Assembly (NCBI RefSeq): GCF_009905375.1
Contig: NW_027419879.1
Location: 1 to 64,000, forward strand
Length of the DNA: 64,000 nucleotides
Direction of reading: 5' to 3'
Source of the DNA: Apium graveolens
Lineage: Eukaryota; Streptophyta; Magnoliopsida; Apiales; Apiaceae
Position 1 is the stretch's first letter, and each line of letters opens with the position of its first letter. This document shows positions 10,077 to 21,102 of this stretch, one piece after another. Both the position numbers and the translations under genes were made by a program. The notes beneath the pieces were generated by a model. The model saw nothing but the letters and a program-made list of their open reading frames with translations. It did not search any database and was not told where the DNA came from.

Positions 10077-10966
10077 ATGGAAGAATGTCAACAAATAGAT
10101 GATTGGCCAAAATGGAAAGTTACAATCCAGAAAGAATTGCAATCCTTGCGCAAGAGAAATGTATTTGGACCTGCAGTCCGAACACCAGCTGGTGTGGTTC
10201 CCATTGGGAACAGATGGGTATTTGTCCGAAAACGAATGAGAGAAATGAAATTGTAAGATATAAAGCCCGGCTCGTAGCCCAGGGATTCTCTCAAAGGCCT
10301 GGATTTGATTACCAGGAAACTTACTCTCATGTGATGGATGGGGTTACTTTTCATTTTCTTATGGGTATGGCTTGTATGAAAAAATTGGAAACACGTCTAA
10401 TGGACGTTGTGACAGCCTAACTATATGGATCACTTGATAGTGATATCTATAAGAAAATCTCTGAAGGATTAAAATTGGATGAGACTAAGACTCGTCATTT
10501 ATACTCAGTTAAATTATAATGATCAATATATGGACTGAAACAATCTGGTCGTATGTGGTATAACAGGCTTAGTGAATACTTATCGGATGATGGGTATGTT
10601 AATGATAAAGTATGCAAATGTGTGTTTATTAAAAGATCTCAAACTGGTTTCGTTATTACTGTTGTATATGTGGATGATTTGAATATTGTAGGTACTTCTG
10701 AAGATATTACTAATGCTGCTAATTATTTGAAAAATGAGTTTGAGATGAAAGATCTTGGAAAGACAAAGTTATGTTTAGGTTTACGGGTGGAACACTTATC
10801 TTCAGGAATATTTGTTCATCAATCAACCTACACAGAAAAAGTTCTTGATCGATTTTACATGGAAAAATCTCATCCTCTAACTACACCAATGGTGGTTCGG
10901 TCACTTGAATTTGAAAATGATCCATTTTATCCCATAAAAGAAGATGAAGATCCACTTGGACCATAA
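10077..10966 (+). pseudogene. copia-3 reverse transcriptase
   Basis: Motifs in order: MEECQQIDDWPKWK, PIGNRWVFVRKR, YKARLVAQGFSQRPGFDY, then a stop in the place of a conserved residue near 10418. SIYGLKQSGRMWYNRL follows after two stops near 10517. Then come VVYVDDLNIVGTSED with the YVDD catalytic motif intact, and EFEMKDLGKTKLCLGL. In this copy an A is missing near 10234 (frameshift), but CAG stands at 10276-10278 where copies 2 and 3 have the stop TAG. Confidence 0.9.
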
Positions 10967-11641
10967 GTTCCATATCTCAGTGCAATTGGCACTCTTATGT
11001 ACCTCGCGAACAACACACGGCCTGATATTGCTTTTGTTGTGAATCTATTAGCAAGATTCAGTTCAGATCAAACTAAAAGACATTGGGATGGAATCAAGCA
11101 TATATTAAGATATCTTCGCGGGATAATTGAACTTGGATTATTCTTTCCAAATAATTCGAAATCACAGCTGGTTGGATATGCAGATGCTGGATACTTGTCA
11201 GATGCTTATGTTGGACGATCACAGACAGGTTACTTATTCACATATTGCGGTATTGCTATCTCTTGAAAGTCTACAAAACAGACCATGGCTGCAACTTCAT
11301 CAAATCACGTAAAATTACTAGCAATCCATTAAGCAAGTAGGGAATGTGTCTGGATACGATCCATAATCCAACATATTCGGCAATCATGTGGATTATCAAA
11401 TGTTACAGACGGCCCCACTATTTTGTTTGAAGATAATTCAGCTTGCATTAAAGAGTTAAAGGAAGGATATATCAAGGGAGATCGAACAAAATACATCTTA
11501 CCAAAATTCTTCTACACTCACGAATTATAAGAGAATGGAGATATTGAGGTACAACAAGTTTGATCATGTAATGATCTAGCGGATATACTTACAAAGTCAC
11601 TACCGATATCAACATTTGAAAAGCTACGAAATAACATCTGA
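10967..11641 (+). pseudogene. copia-3 RNase H
   Basis: After VPYLSAIGTLMYLANNTRPD it reaches HILRYLRGIIELGLFF, then the RNase H start LVGYADAGYLSDA. Next are TKQTMAATSSNHVKLLAIH (the catalytic glutamate position is changed), LFEDNSACIKELKEG, a degenerate TKYILPKFFYTHEL and NDLADILTKSLPISTFEKL. At least five stops interrupt it. The final stop lies at about 11639. Confidence 0.87.
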
Positions 11642-11806
11642 ATGCCAAGATTGAAGAACATATTACATTAAGATGTCGATATGTGAGATATTTTATTCAG
11701 GGGGAGACTGTACTCTTTTTCCTTCGTCAAGGTTTTTATCCCACCGGGTTTTTTCTTGCAAGATTTTAACGAGGCAGTTAATTTTTGAGATACTCACATT
11801 TGATAA

Positions 11807-11817
11807 TCAAGGGGAAG
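11807..11817 (+). other. copia-3 polypurine tract
   Basis: The run AAGGGGAAG lies directly before TGTTATAA, the LTR start. A second purine run (AGGGGGAGA) near 11699 lies farther upstream, in a context found in related plant elements before the true tract. Confidence 0.75.
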
Positions 11818-12176
11818 TGTTATAATAATGATTGTCAAATCTTATTAAGGAAAACTCGTGATACTTACTAAGGAAGATTCGCGATACTTATCAAGAAAGA
11901 CTTAATTTAAGATTGGAAGCTTGTCACGAAAATTAAGATTTTGTTAACCTGACTAAGAAAACTTACCTATTAAGTTTTCTTAGTATAATTGATAAAGCTC
12001 TACTATACATAGAAGTTTTGCCTAGTCATTTGTACTTGAACAATCACAGAAGAATTAATAATACTTTTGAGATCTCTCTCTTTCTTTTTTACTCTACAGT
12101 TTATAGTTTATTTATATCAAAAGCTCTTTTAATTTCTTACAACTCTTTTGCTGAATATATTATCATATTATGTCCA
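11818..12176 (+). repeat. copia-3 3' LTR
   Basis: Begins TGTTATAATAATGATTG straight after the polypurine tract. The end is placed at ATTATGTCCA, following the TG/CA rule, and is uncertain because no 5' LTR remains. It contains a 13-base perfect inverted repeat with a 5-base loop at 11953-11983. Confidence 0.65.
11953..11983. other. perfect 13-bp hairpin in copia-3 LTR
   Basis: CTAAGAAAACTTA, a five-base loop CCTAT, then TAAGTTTTCTTAG. It is unchanged at 36470-36500 and 60986-61016. Confidence 0.9.
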
Positions 12177-12296
12177 GGCAATTCCATTTTGGTAGATTTT
12201 AAATAAACTTGAATTACAAAAACGGTATAAAGCTACATAAGGTATGCATTTTCGAAATATCTTGAACAAATTTGTCATTATCAAATATATTTAGAA

Positions 12297-12575
12297 AATT
12301 AAAGCCGAAAAATAACCAGATAGACATAGTCCGGATAAAAATCCCATTTGACCTTGCCTGGCAGGCTAGCAATGGGTGTGAAATCCCTTGTAATTTTCTA
12401 AAAAGAACCCGGTTTAATAAAATGTTTTCAAATTCAGATAAAACTCAATGGCCCGCTATTTATGCATAACTTAGAAGTGTGTGAAATCTGCATGTATGAG
12501 ATGAAAGCATATAATTTGGCTAAGCCGTGAATTCATGGGCTCAAGTTAGGATTAGTTAACGGTCTATACACTTGT
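12297..12575 (+). repeat. dispersed repeat A1
   Basis: A segment of about 280 bases that recurs, diverged, at 13821-14097. Shared landmarks are AATTAAAGCC, ATCCCATTTGACCTTGCCT, GGCTAGCAATGGGTGTGAAA, AAAAAGAACCCGGTTTAAT, AATGGCCCGCTATTTATGC and CTCAAGTTAGGATTAGTTAA. No long coding frame is common to the two, so it is likely non-coding. A1 and A2 flank repeat B2. The short gap at 12177-12296 before it holds nothing recognised. A1 recurs at 36801-37079 and 61330-61608. Confidence 0.8.
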
Positions 12576-12766
12576 TAACCTTTTTTCAAAAGATTCATAA
12601 AATCATGGACCTCGTTTCATAACTCCCAAAGGATTCATTGTGTTTGGACCTGCTTAGAGGATTCATGAAAGTGGTACCCATAATATTTTTGTATTAATAT
12701 CAAATTTTCTTCGTATACGTGATCTTTCTGAAATTGAATTATTGTTTTAGAAGGTTTTGGAAAGGA

Positions 12767-13352
12767 GCAAATCAAGAAGAACCAGCATCCAAATCTGAAC
12801 ATACCAATGGTCCGAAGATTAAAGGACTTTTTTGATAATTAAACGGAAAATCGAAGATAAAAAGAATAGCATTGATTTAATTAGAACGGTGATAAAAGAG
12901 TTGTGACTTTTGGATGAATTTAGAACTTTATTTATTTTGATTGAGTTTATACTTTATATTTGTTGAATTTGAACTTTGATTAACAGTTCTTAAGTTAAAT
13001 ATGTATTTAAGAATTCAAAGTTCCAAAGTGTCACCAATAGATATTTTTTATGTTGGTAAAAACAATAAAAAATGTTACAATAAATACAATAGTGTTATAA
13101 TAGAGGTAAGAGTGTTAATTATTTTATAATATTGTGTTACAATAGCAAAACAAGGTTGCAAAAGAGCTTATCACAACAAATTTTTTGGTGTTACTAAAGG
13201 TTTAGGGGTGTTACAATGGAACCGTGGTTGCACATGTTTGGTGTTACCAGATACTGAAGGTGTAACCATAGGGGGTCTATGGTTACACTTTAACCTATAT
13301 TATCAAAGGCTCTAAAAGTCTTATCATAGACCCATATTGTAGCATGAGCAAA
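12767..13352 (+). repeat. dispersed repeat B2 (GTGTTACAATA-rich)
   Basis: Diverged second copy of B1. It keeps a pair of inverted blocks near the end, TGTAACCATAGGGGGTCTAT and CTATGGTTACACTTT, part of which B1 has lost. This hints at a transposon-end structure. It recurs at 37271-37856, where one C is A in the GGGGGTCTATGG block, and at 61800-62385. Confidence 0.75.
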
Positions 13353-13820
13353 TCCAACACTACCAAATTTTCAAAAAGTCTAATTATAGCCCAATTTTTT
13401 GCTTTAGATAACATTTTTTTGGCCATTTTTATATTTTTTTTGGTATTTCTAGAGACGATATATGGTGTGGTATAAAGGGAACTACGTTAAAAGGATGTAT
13501 GGTGTAATAGTTTTTAAATTATTAGGTGCAAAGTGTGACGAATTAAAGTACTAGACCAAAATTTAAAAAAAAAATAACCAAACGTAAAGGATGCAAAGTG
13601 CTAAAAACTCATTTTAATATTATTATTACTAACATAGTTACTCTTGAAAAAATATTGAGCTAAATTTTTTAGTTTTCAATAATATAATTAATGCATATTT
13701 TTTCAAAAATAATCAGGATTTGGGCAATTAGAATAATTAAATGTCCACCTTTAAAAATAAGTTATTTATCGGGTTGTTACATTTATTAAAGTCGTGGTGA
13801 ATTTAATTTATGTCGACGTG
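13353..13820. other. AT-rich spacer between B2 and A2
   Basis: No coding frame or known repeat is seen. It recurs at 37857-38322 and 62386-62854 with homopolymer length changes. Confidence 0.5.
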
Positions 13821-14097
13821 AATTAAAGCCTAAAATTAACCGGATAGACTTAGTTTAGATAAAAATCCCATTTGACCTTGCCTAGCAGGCTAGCAATGGG
13901 TGTGAAACCCCCTGTAATTTTCTAAAAAGAACCCGGTTTAATAAAATGTTTTCCAATTCAGATAAAACTCAATGGCCCGCTATTTATGCATAGCTTAGAA
14001 GTGTGAATCTGCATGTATGAACTGAAAGCATAGAATTTGACTAAGCCCGTGAATTCATGGGCTCAAGTTAGGATTAGTTAACGGTCTATCCCCTTGT
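13821..14097 (+). repeat. dispersed repeat A2
   Basis: Diverged direct copy of A1; it also occurs at 38323-38599 and 62855-63131. About 1.5 kb separates the two starts, so A1 to A2 may mark an old local duplication, or an insertion carrying B2 between duplicated ends. Confidence 0.8.
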
Positions 14098-14641
14098 GAA
14101 TTCCTCAAGGCATGTTTGGATTAGCTAACTTATTATTTATTATTACATGTACAAAATACTCTCCCGTCATATTTCCCCTCCATATATATTTTAAAACTCT
14201 CATAAATATTATTTTTTAATTTTTTCTTTTAAATAAAAATATGATACTTAATTTATATGAAAAAAGAAAATTTTAAAAATAAATTATTAAATTATACTTT
14301 ATATTATTCTTAAAATGTGTGTCAAGTACGAGAAAAAAAATCGTAAAAAATGAGTCGAATGCAGGGAATTTAATTTTAGACTATATGTGTTATTAGTTGT
14401 TCGGATAAATCTATTAGTAATTTATAATTATATTCTATGAAAACTGATAATATTGCTAGAAGATTAAAAATTACTTTTTAAATGAAGGGTATAGCGTTTT
14501 ATGAAGCTAATTTATAAATTTTAAAATAAATAACTGAAATAGCTGCCATTACATACATGATTTTAATTTATAAAAGAAAAGTTGACTTGTAAACAGATAT
14601 CCGAAAAAGCTCCGACTTCTGTATGAGAGCAGGGTCAAATT
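14098..14641. other. AT-rich stretch, nothing recognised
   Basis: Runs of A and T with no gene. It recurs at 38600-39144 and 63132-63675. It directly borders the hAT-like element. Confidence 0.5.
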
Positions 14642-14649
14642 GTTCCCGA

Positions 14650-15348
14650 TAGGGGTGTACGCGGTTCGGATCGGATCGGTTTTGGGATAAAAGTCGAACC
14701 AAGTCGCGAATAGCGGTTTTAGAAAATTGTCATCCGCAACAGCAAATGCGGTTGCGGTTAACCGCGTCAATTGCGATTGCGAATTTGCGGTTATTGCGGA
14801 TCGGTTTGCGGTTCAACTACTTATTTTATAATAATTTATAATTTGCAAAAAAAAAATCGGAATATTAATAAATTCAAGTTTAAGTTACGTGATAAATTTA
14901 CATTCGAAAATAAAAAATAAACTAATGCTATGTGTGAAGTAAGAATATTAAAAATATACAAAAATATGGAGGTGAGAGAAAAGAAAAAAGAAAAGGATAA
15001 TAAAAAAATTACATGTTGATTACATTTTCCATTTGTTTTTGTTATATATCTTATAATGATTGTAAATTTTATGAACGAAATCTTAACATTAACCTGAGAT
15101 TAGTTAATAAATGTGTATACTTGTTAATTTATATGATATCAATTATATTCTTGGAAATATATTATATTATTAATATATGTTGCGAGTTGCGGTTGCGATT
15201 TTGCGATTTTCAAAAATTTAAAATTGCATCCAAATCGCGAATGAGTGGTTTTTAAATTTTAGATCCATAATCAATCCGTGTTTTGTAATTATCCGTAAAA
15301 TACGGTTCGATAAGCGGTTCATCTCTACACACCTGATTCTCACCCCTA
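14650..15348. mobile_element. non-autonomous hAT-like element, copy 1
   Basis: The ends are inverted: TAGGGGTGTACGCGG on the left and CACCCCTA on the right, the 8-base terminus TAGGGGTG being perfect. The flanks carry an 8-base near-duplication, GTTCCCGA (14642-14649) and GTTCCCAG (15349-15356), fitting the 8-base target duplication of hAT elements. Near both ends GCGGTT, TTGCGATT and related words are repeated in both orientations. The 699-base body is AT-rich and has no transposase. The short frames inside it are products of the repeated motif and not genes. Confidence 0.75.
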
Positions 15349-15356
15349 GTTCCCAG

Positions 15357-16204
15357 ACCGAAAACAGAGTATTACATTTATATTAATACAGAGAAAACAT
15401 TATTCTATTGATTATAATAAACAAACAAATTAGATAGTTGCACCAACTAAAATGAAGACGGTATATAAAACAAACAACTTTATAAAAAAAATGTGATGGG
15501 CCTTGGATTCGCTCAGTCGACCAACTTTTTTTCCTACTTTTCTTGCACCCAAGCAGAGACGCATGTCGTGCATTTATAAATTTGTTTTGTTCTGTTTAAT
15601 TATTAGGGATTTTATTTACAAAGAGCCTCATTTGATGGGAAATTAGAGAACAAATATTGTAGAATTAAAAATATTGTTTTGTTCGAAAAAACACTGTGGA
15701 TTACATTACATTTTGTGTAAACTTATACATCTACTCAACTCACCATACTTGATAATTGGTAGCGTTGAACAATTGTAATGAAAGTATCTCAATCTTTATA
15801 TATTTAATGTGTCTGGGCAAAGTAGCTGTAAGTACGATTAATTTATATATTGGTTGTTGCGGGAATCATGCATAACTTGGTATTTACTATTTACTTCAAT
15901 TTGCTTACAGCAACTGGGGTGTTAAAGTTTAAATTGTTAAATTTATTACTATAATTTGAGATCAAAAAATATATTTGGTGCTAAAATATTCAACTGCAAT
16001 ATTAGTTTTAATTTACAATTAAATATTTTTCTATTTAATGAAGTTCTGTATGTATTTTTGAAATTTCTCTTAAAATATATCAACATACATTTCATATTTA
16101 GTTATTTAATAATATGCGAAGGATATAGAAAGAATGCCCAAAATACACCACTTTCCAGCTTCAACTGCCCAAAATACCCACCGGCGGGAAAAGTGCCCAA
16201 AATA
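15357..16204. other. unassigned stretch, possible low-copy DNA
   Basis: No element recognised. A GTAAGT at 15828 and a pyrimidine-rich TTGCTTACAG ending at 15910 would make an 83-base intron, but no reading frame joins across it convincingly. It recurs at 39857-40701. Confidence 0.4.
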
Positions 16205-17780
16205 CCAAGTTATTCTAGCTAAACAAGCTATTCTAGCTAAACAAGTTTGGAGGTGTATTAAATTTTCTAATTCTTTGTGTTCGCGAGTTCTAAAAGCTAG
16301 TTATTTTCCAAATTGTGATATTTCAGAAGCTCAGAAGGGTTCTTTTATTTCTTTTGTTTGGAGGAGTATTCTTTGGGGGGCTGAGAAGTGATTGAGAAAG
16401 GATACAAATGGAGAATAGGAAATGGTTGTAATGTTAAGGTGTTTAAAGATCCATGATCACCAAGTCCTAAAAAATTTAAATTTTTTGAGAAACCTTTACT
16501 TTTTGAAGATATTTATGTTAAAGATTTAAAGATGAATAATGGGCAATGGGATGAGAATTTAATTAGAGATATTTTTTCTGAAGAGGATGTGAACTTGATT
16601 CTTACCCTGCCTATTGTTGATAATAGTGTGGAAGTTAGAATCCTCTGGCATTATTCAAAAAATGGTGAATACTCTGTTAAAAGTGGATATAAAATTGCTC
16701 TTGATATGTTGGAGAATCGTGAATTGTCTAATTTTTAGAAATCTGAATCTTGGTGGAAAATTTTTATGGAGTCTGAGTATTCCCCCGAAGATAAAAAAAA
16801 TTTGTTTGGAGCGTCTGTCAGTCGTGGTTACCTACAAATAATGCTTTATCGACCAAAAAAAATCATCTTGATAAGTGGTGTTGTAGATGTCGTAATCAAT
16901 CTGTTGAATCTATAAATCATGCCTTCTGGAGATGTAAATATGCTTCTCAAATTTTGAAGATGACTAAATTTTGGAGATGGATTAAAAGGGACTCGGGAGA
17001 TGATGTTTCTTCTCTTATCTATAATTTGCCGTGTTCAATTCCAAAAGATGATTTTGATTTTTTTTTGCATCGTATATTGGCATGTTTGGAACCTAAGAAA
17101 TAGTGAAGTTCATGATAAAAGAGATTTTGATCCTTCAGACACTCTTAGTGGTGTTTTAATTATTTGGCAGAGTACATAATGGTAAAAGTAATTATCCGTT
17201 AATTGAGGATGGTGGTGCTACCAAAACTACTCGGGTTAAGATTTGGTCTCTACCATTTCATTATGATTTCAAAATTAATGTTGACGCTGGTGTAATCTTA
17301 GAAACAGGTGAACGGGGTTTCGGAGTAGTAATTAGAGATAAAAATCGAGTTGTTCTTGGATGTAAGAGTATATTCTGTAGACGGAGTTTAAGTGTGTTAA
17401 ATGATGAATTATGGGCTATTTTTGAAGGTATTAAGATGCCAAAAGAGTTCAAAGTTCAAAACTTCTCTATTAAATCATATTCGATTGGTGTTATTTGCCA
17501 TTTATCTCAATGTCTGGTTCAATATTATCATACGGTTATTGGGATTGTGATGGTTTTATCAGAAAAATTTACGGAGAGTTGGAGGGTGTAGCATTTGCTA
17601 GTTTTAGTTTTTGTCATAGGAGTTCTAATTTAGTTTTTCATCTTTTAGCTGGAATTGCTTTGAATTTTAAAGTTGATGTTATCTGGAACGGGGTATTACC
17701 ATTTGTTGTGTGTGCTACAATTTGTGCAGATGCACCTCTTCTTTGATATTTGCGTGTATGTTTCAATTTCAAAATTAGAA
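16205..17780 (+). pseudogene. plant L1-type LINE 3' part (zf-RVT and RNase H), copy 1
   Basis: Frames in series give AKQVWRCIKFSNSLCSRVL then KASYFPNCDI, WRSILWGAEK, LRKGYKWRIGNG and EVRILWHYSKNGEYSVKSGY. A zinc-binding block CCRCRNQSVESINHAFWRC follows. This is the conserved region after the RT in plant L1 LINEs. Next is an RNase H-like domain: FKINVDAG, GFGVVIRDKNRVVLG and LNDELWAIFEGI. Stops near 16389, 16455 and 16736 and frameshifts near 16740-16850 kill it. In this copy an extra A at 17099 adds a stop. The EN and RT domains are missing, as is usual for 5'-truncated LINEs. The A-rich end near 17780 may be the remains of the tail. Confidence 0.85.
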
Positions 17781-19313
17781 AAAAAAGTGATCAGAAAATT
17801 TTTTGAGCCCCTCGAACAGTCAAAGCATTTATTTGTTGAGTTGAAAAACTTTGATCATGCAAAAAAAATCAGCACAAGTTTCAAATTTCAACCAACAAAT
17901 TTTACTTTGCAGAGGTTATCACTTAACATACCATATAACGGAATCGTAGAAATTTTCGAATATGCTACTTTAATTGTTCGTCTCCGACCAACCCGTCGTA
18001 AATTGTGCAATAGTTCAAGAACATTTCTTAAAGTCCTGTAGTTTTTAAATAATAATGAAAAGGTATTGAAACTTGATAAAGATTAGAAAAATTAAAATTG
18101 GGTTAAAATAATGGACCTAAAATATGGATCTGATTTTAATATAAATAACTTGTATATTAAGAAATAGGGTTTTATAAAGATATATATGTCACATTCTACT
18201 TTCTCTTCTTTATTTTAAAAATTCGTAAGATTTTCATACATAAAAACCAGCAACCTTGTACAAATCGTAGAAAATTCATATTGAGTTGGCATTCGTTGAT
18301 TTTGAATTTTTCGGAATGATATCTTCGTGTTCTGAGTTTTTCAAGAAAACATCATTTAGTGGATGAAAAAGGCTATAAACAGATTTAATCAGGATTAAAA
18401 TCAAGAAGAAATTCGATATCCGATATGTACAATTATTGACGAGTTACTATGGATTGAATATGGGTTTAGTGTGAATTATTTGTTTGCGTGATTGAGGTAA
18501 GTAATTATTCGTTTCTCTGTATATGTTCTGTAACATGCCATATTACGTGTGATTGTATATTCTCTAATATTTGTTTAGTTATTATAAGTGTGACATCTAT
18601 TCGTGATTAATAAGATAACAATTTTAGGAAATCCCCAGTTTCAGTCATATATAAGAATTAGAACACAATCACTTGATTGTGTGATACATTGAACATATAA
18701 CTAGTTTGCACACGTTCCTGAACATATCAAGATTTGGTTTCAGTTGACGAGTGACGTGAACTAACCCCTCATCGAATAAAAACTCAGTCACTTGGAAAAG
18801 TATGACATAAAGTACAAAATACCGGTCACTAGCAAAGTGTGTTATATTGTGTGATTTATGACGGTGGAAATTTTTCAGATAAAAAGATAATATTAATATT
18901 TATTGATTGATTAAGAATATCGATTTGTGAATTATAGAACCTATTGTGTGCTTCGTTTTGATAATTATCATAAAAATATATTATGTGAATCGTGTACTAA
19001 TTATTATCGAATATTTGTGTAATCCTATATGATAGATGTTATGTGTCGGATGTAGAAGTTCTGTTTGGATGTTAAAAATATTATTTTAAGTCGTTGAACG
19101 GTAGTTACTTACTGGAATTCGCAACTCATCCTTTTAATTTTCATATTTGTGTGAGATCAAGTTGAATAATATTGAAATTTGACAATCTTAATTTTAGAGT
19201 GGATAGACTTTTGAATTTTCGTTAGATGTGTTTTTTTTGTAAAAATCATATTTATAATTAAATTTTGAATCAATTATTAAATTGTATTTTAGTTTTAATT
19301 TATAATTAATAAT
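17781..19313. other. unassigned 1.5 kb before copia-4
   Basis: No coding frame is supported. A 9-base perfect inverted repeat, ACACAATCA-CT-TGATTGTGT, lies at 18663-18682. A 24-base motif at 18814-18837 (ACAAAATACCGG, then YCACTAGY) recurs beyond the other side of copia-4 at 23115-23138. The stretch recurs at 42276-43807. Confidence 0.45.
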
Positions 19314-19449
19314 TATTAGGAAAATATATTAAATATATATTATATTTTGGATATTTATTATAAAGGGTTGTAATATTGAGGTATATATACATATCCTCAA
19401 ATACATTATTATGAGATTGAATGATTGAATAACACCTTTATTAATTTTG
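19314..19449 (+). repeat. copia-4 5' LTR
   Basis: Aligns with 22852-22979. Both share AGGAAAATATATTAAATATA, TTGTAATATTGA, GTATATATACATA, CAAATACATTATTATGA and CTTTATTAATTTT. The start is TATTAGG here and TACTAGG in the 3' LTR, where TGTTAGG would be usual. Same element at 43808-43943. Confidence 0.85.
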
Positions 19450-19452
19450 TCA

Positions 19453-19464
19453 TGGCATCATAGA
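19453..19464 (+). other. copia-4 degenerate primer-binding site
   Basis: TGGCATCATAGA matches TGGTATCAGAGC at 9 of 12 bases and sits three bases after the LTR. Same at 43947-43958. Confidence 0.7.
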
Positions 19465-19509
19465 CAGGTCAAGTAACCTTACTTCCGCATATACAAATCA
19501 TTATATAGA

Positions 19510-20150
19510 ATATGTATTACCAAGATTCTCGAAGAAACAAAGTCAGTCATTGATTACAGCTTTTGATAACCCTAAAAATACAGTATATCAACTAAAAAGT
19601 GAAAGTGATGATAAAGGATGGATAATTGATACTGGCGCTTCAAATCATATTACGGGGAATTTATCATGTTTGAAGAATATTAAAGATATGGTTCCATGTC
19701 CCGTTGATTTTCCAAATGGTGAGAAAGTTGCAGCAATCAAATAAGGAATGATGCAACTTTCGGACAAAATTTATCTTAATCGGGTCCTCTATGTTCCCAA
19801 ATTAACTTGCAATTTAATTTTTGTTTCACAAATTAGTGATGATCAGAATTATTTTGTTCGATTTTCGTCTGACATGTGTGTTATATAAGATCTTCATTCA
19901 AGTGAGGTTATTGGGATTGGTGGGAGACAAGATAGAATATAATAACATTATATTTTTGGTGTGTCTTGAATGTCACTACTTTTTCAGTATTAAGTTCTTC
20001 CATAGAATTTTGCTATAAACGGATGGGACATCCTTCTGAAAAAATTATAAAATTAATCCATCCACTTCATAATTTAAAGGGGTGTTTGGATAAAGCATGT
20101 GAGTGTGTCATCGTGCAAAGTAACATAGGGAAATTTTTCTACAAGTGATG
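19510..20150 (+). pseudogene. copia-4 protease and pre-integrase domain
   Basis: GWIIDTGASNHITGNLSCL carries the intact aspartic protease motif D-T-G-A-S. LYVPKLTCNLIFVSQISDD is the conserved segment that follows in copia polyproteins. A stop at 19742 and a frameshift interrupt them. The pre-integrase zinc region is reduced to KRMGHPSEKIIKLIH and DKACECVIVQSNIGKF. The sequence starts abruptly with no gag in front. Confidence 0.85.
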
Positions 20151-20964
20151 ATAAATCTACACGAATTTCTGAGTTAGTCCATTGTGATTTATGGGGTCTT
20201 TACAATACACATCCATCTTGTGGAGCTCGTTATTTACTGACATTGGTGGATGATTTTTCTCGTGCTGTATGGGTATTCTTGCTGAATTATAAAACAGAGG
20301 TACTTAAATTTTTCATGTGGTTCATTGCTATAGTTGACCATCAGTTCTCACATAAAATTAAAATTATACGCAGTGACAATGGTACATAATTTAATAGCAT
20401 GAAAAAATATTTTTTGGAGAATGGTATATTATTTCAAATAAGTTGTGTGGGTACTCCTCAGCAGAATGGACAAGTAGAGAGAAAACATCGTCATATTTTA
20501 AATATTGGGACGCTTTAAGATTTCAAAGGAATTTGCCTATCATATTTTGGGGAGAATGTATCTTGCCTGCAGCTCATTTAACTAATAGAACACCCTCTAG
20601 TGTTTTACAAAACAAGACTCCATGTGAAATTTTGTTTGATTTTTCGCCCTCGTATGATATTTTACGTGTATTTGGATGTTTTTGTTTTGCTCATAATGAA
20701 CGAGCAAATGGTGATAAATTTGCAAGTCATAGTAGAAAGTGTATTTTTGTAGGTTACCATCCTGGAAAAAAAGGATGGAAGCTATATGATTTAGAGAATA
20801 AAGAATTTTTCCTATCTCATGATATGAAATTTTATGAGAATAATTTTCCTTACTTGGAGAATGATTTGGTGAATACTAAATTGCCCCCTCAAATGGAAAA
20901 CAAAGTGTTTATATATGATTTAGAAATTTGTGAGTATTACTGTACGCCAAACGAAATAACATAG
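20151..20964 (+). pseudogene. copia-4 integrase
   Basis: SELVHCDLWG has the first catalytic acid, IIRSDNGT the second (followed by a stop in place of a conserved residue), and TPQQNGQVERKHRHIL the third. The order then continues as LPIIFWGECILPAAHLTNRT, FGCFCFAHN, KCIFVGYHPGKKGWKLYDL and FFLSHDMKFYENNFP. One or more frame changes lie near 20500. All three acids remain. Confidence 0.88.
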
Positions 20965-21102
20965 GTATTGGAAGAAATCTCAAACTTAGATCCTCCTAAT
21001 CATAGTATCATACGACCAAATTTGGTGACACTTGATCTTGAAATCAGCGATATGCAAGCAGCTGAGACCTCTAGAATGGATGAATAAGTACCTAATGCTG
21101 CT

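Larger units (their letters stand above)
8305..12176 (+). mobile_element. Ty1/copia element copia-3, 5' truncated, copy 1
   Basis: The element enters in the pre-integrase domain and runs through integrase, a charged linker, RT and RNase H to a polypurine tract and a 3' LTR. The 5' LTR, gag and protease are missing; sequence B1 abuts the truncation. Numerous stops and frameshifts shared by all copies show it is the oldest or most decayed of the copia elements here. Confidence 0.88.

Noticed and set aside
12018..12206. Short plus-strand frame in the copia-3 LTR
   Set aside because: It lies in the LTR and is altered by the patch in copy 2; there is no sign of a protein.
14549..14770. Minus-strand 73-codon frame
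   Set aside because: It overlaps the GCGGTT-rich end of the hAT-like element and is explained by that repeat.
17673..18041. 122-codon frame after the LINE relic in copy 1
   Set aside because: It depends on one A run that differs in copy 2, where the frame is shorter; no family resemblance is visible.
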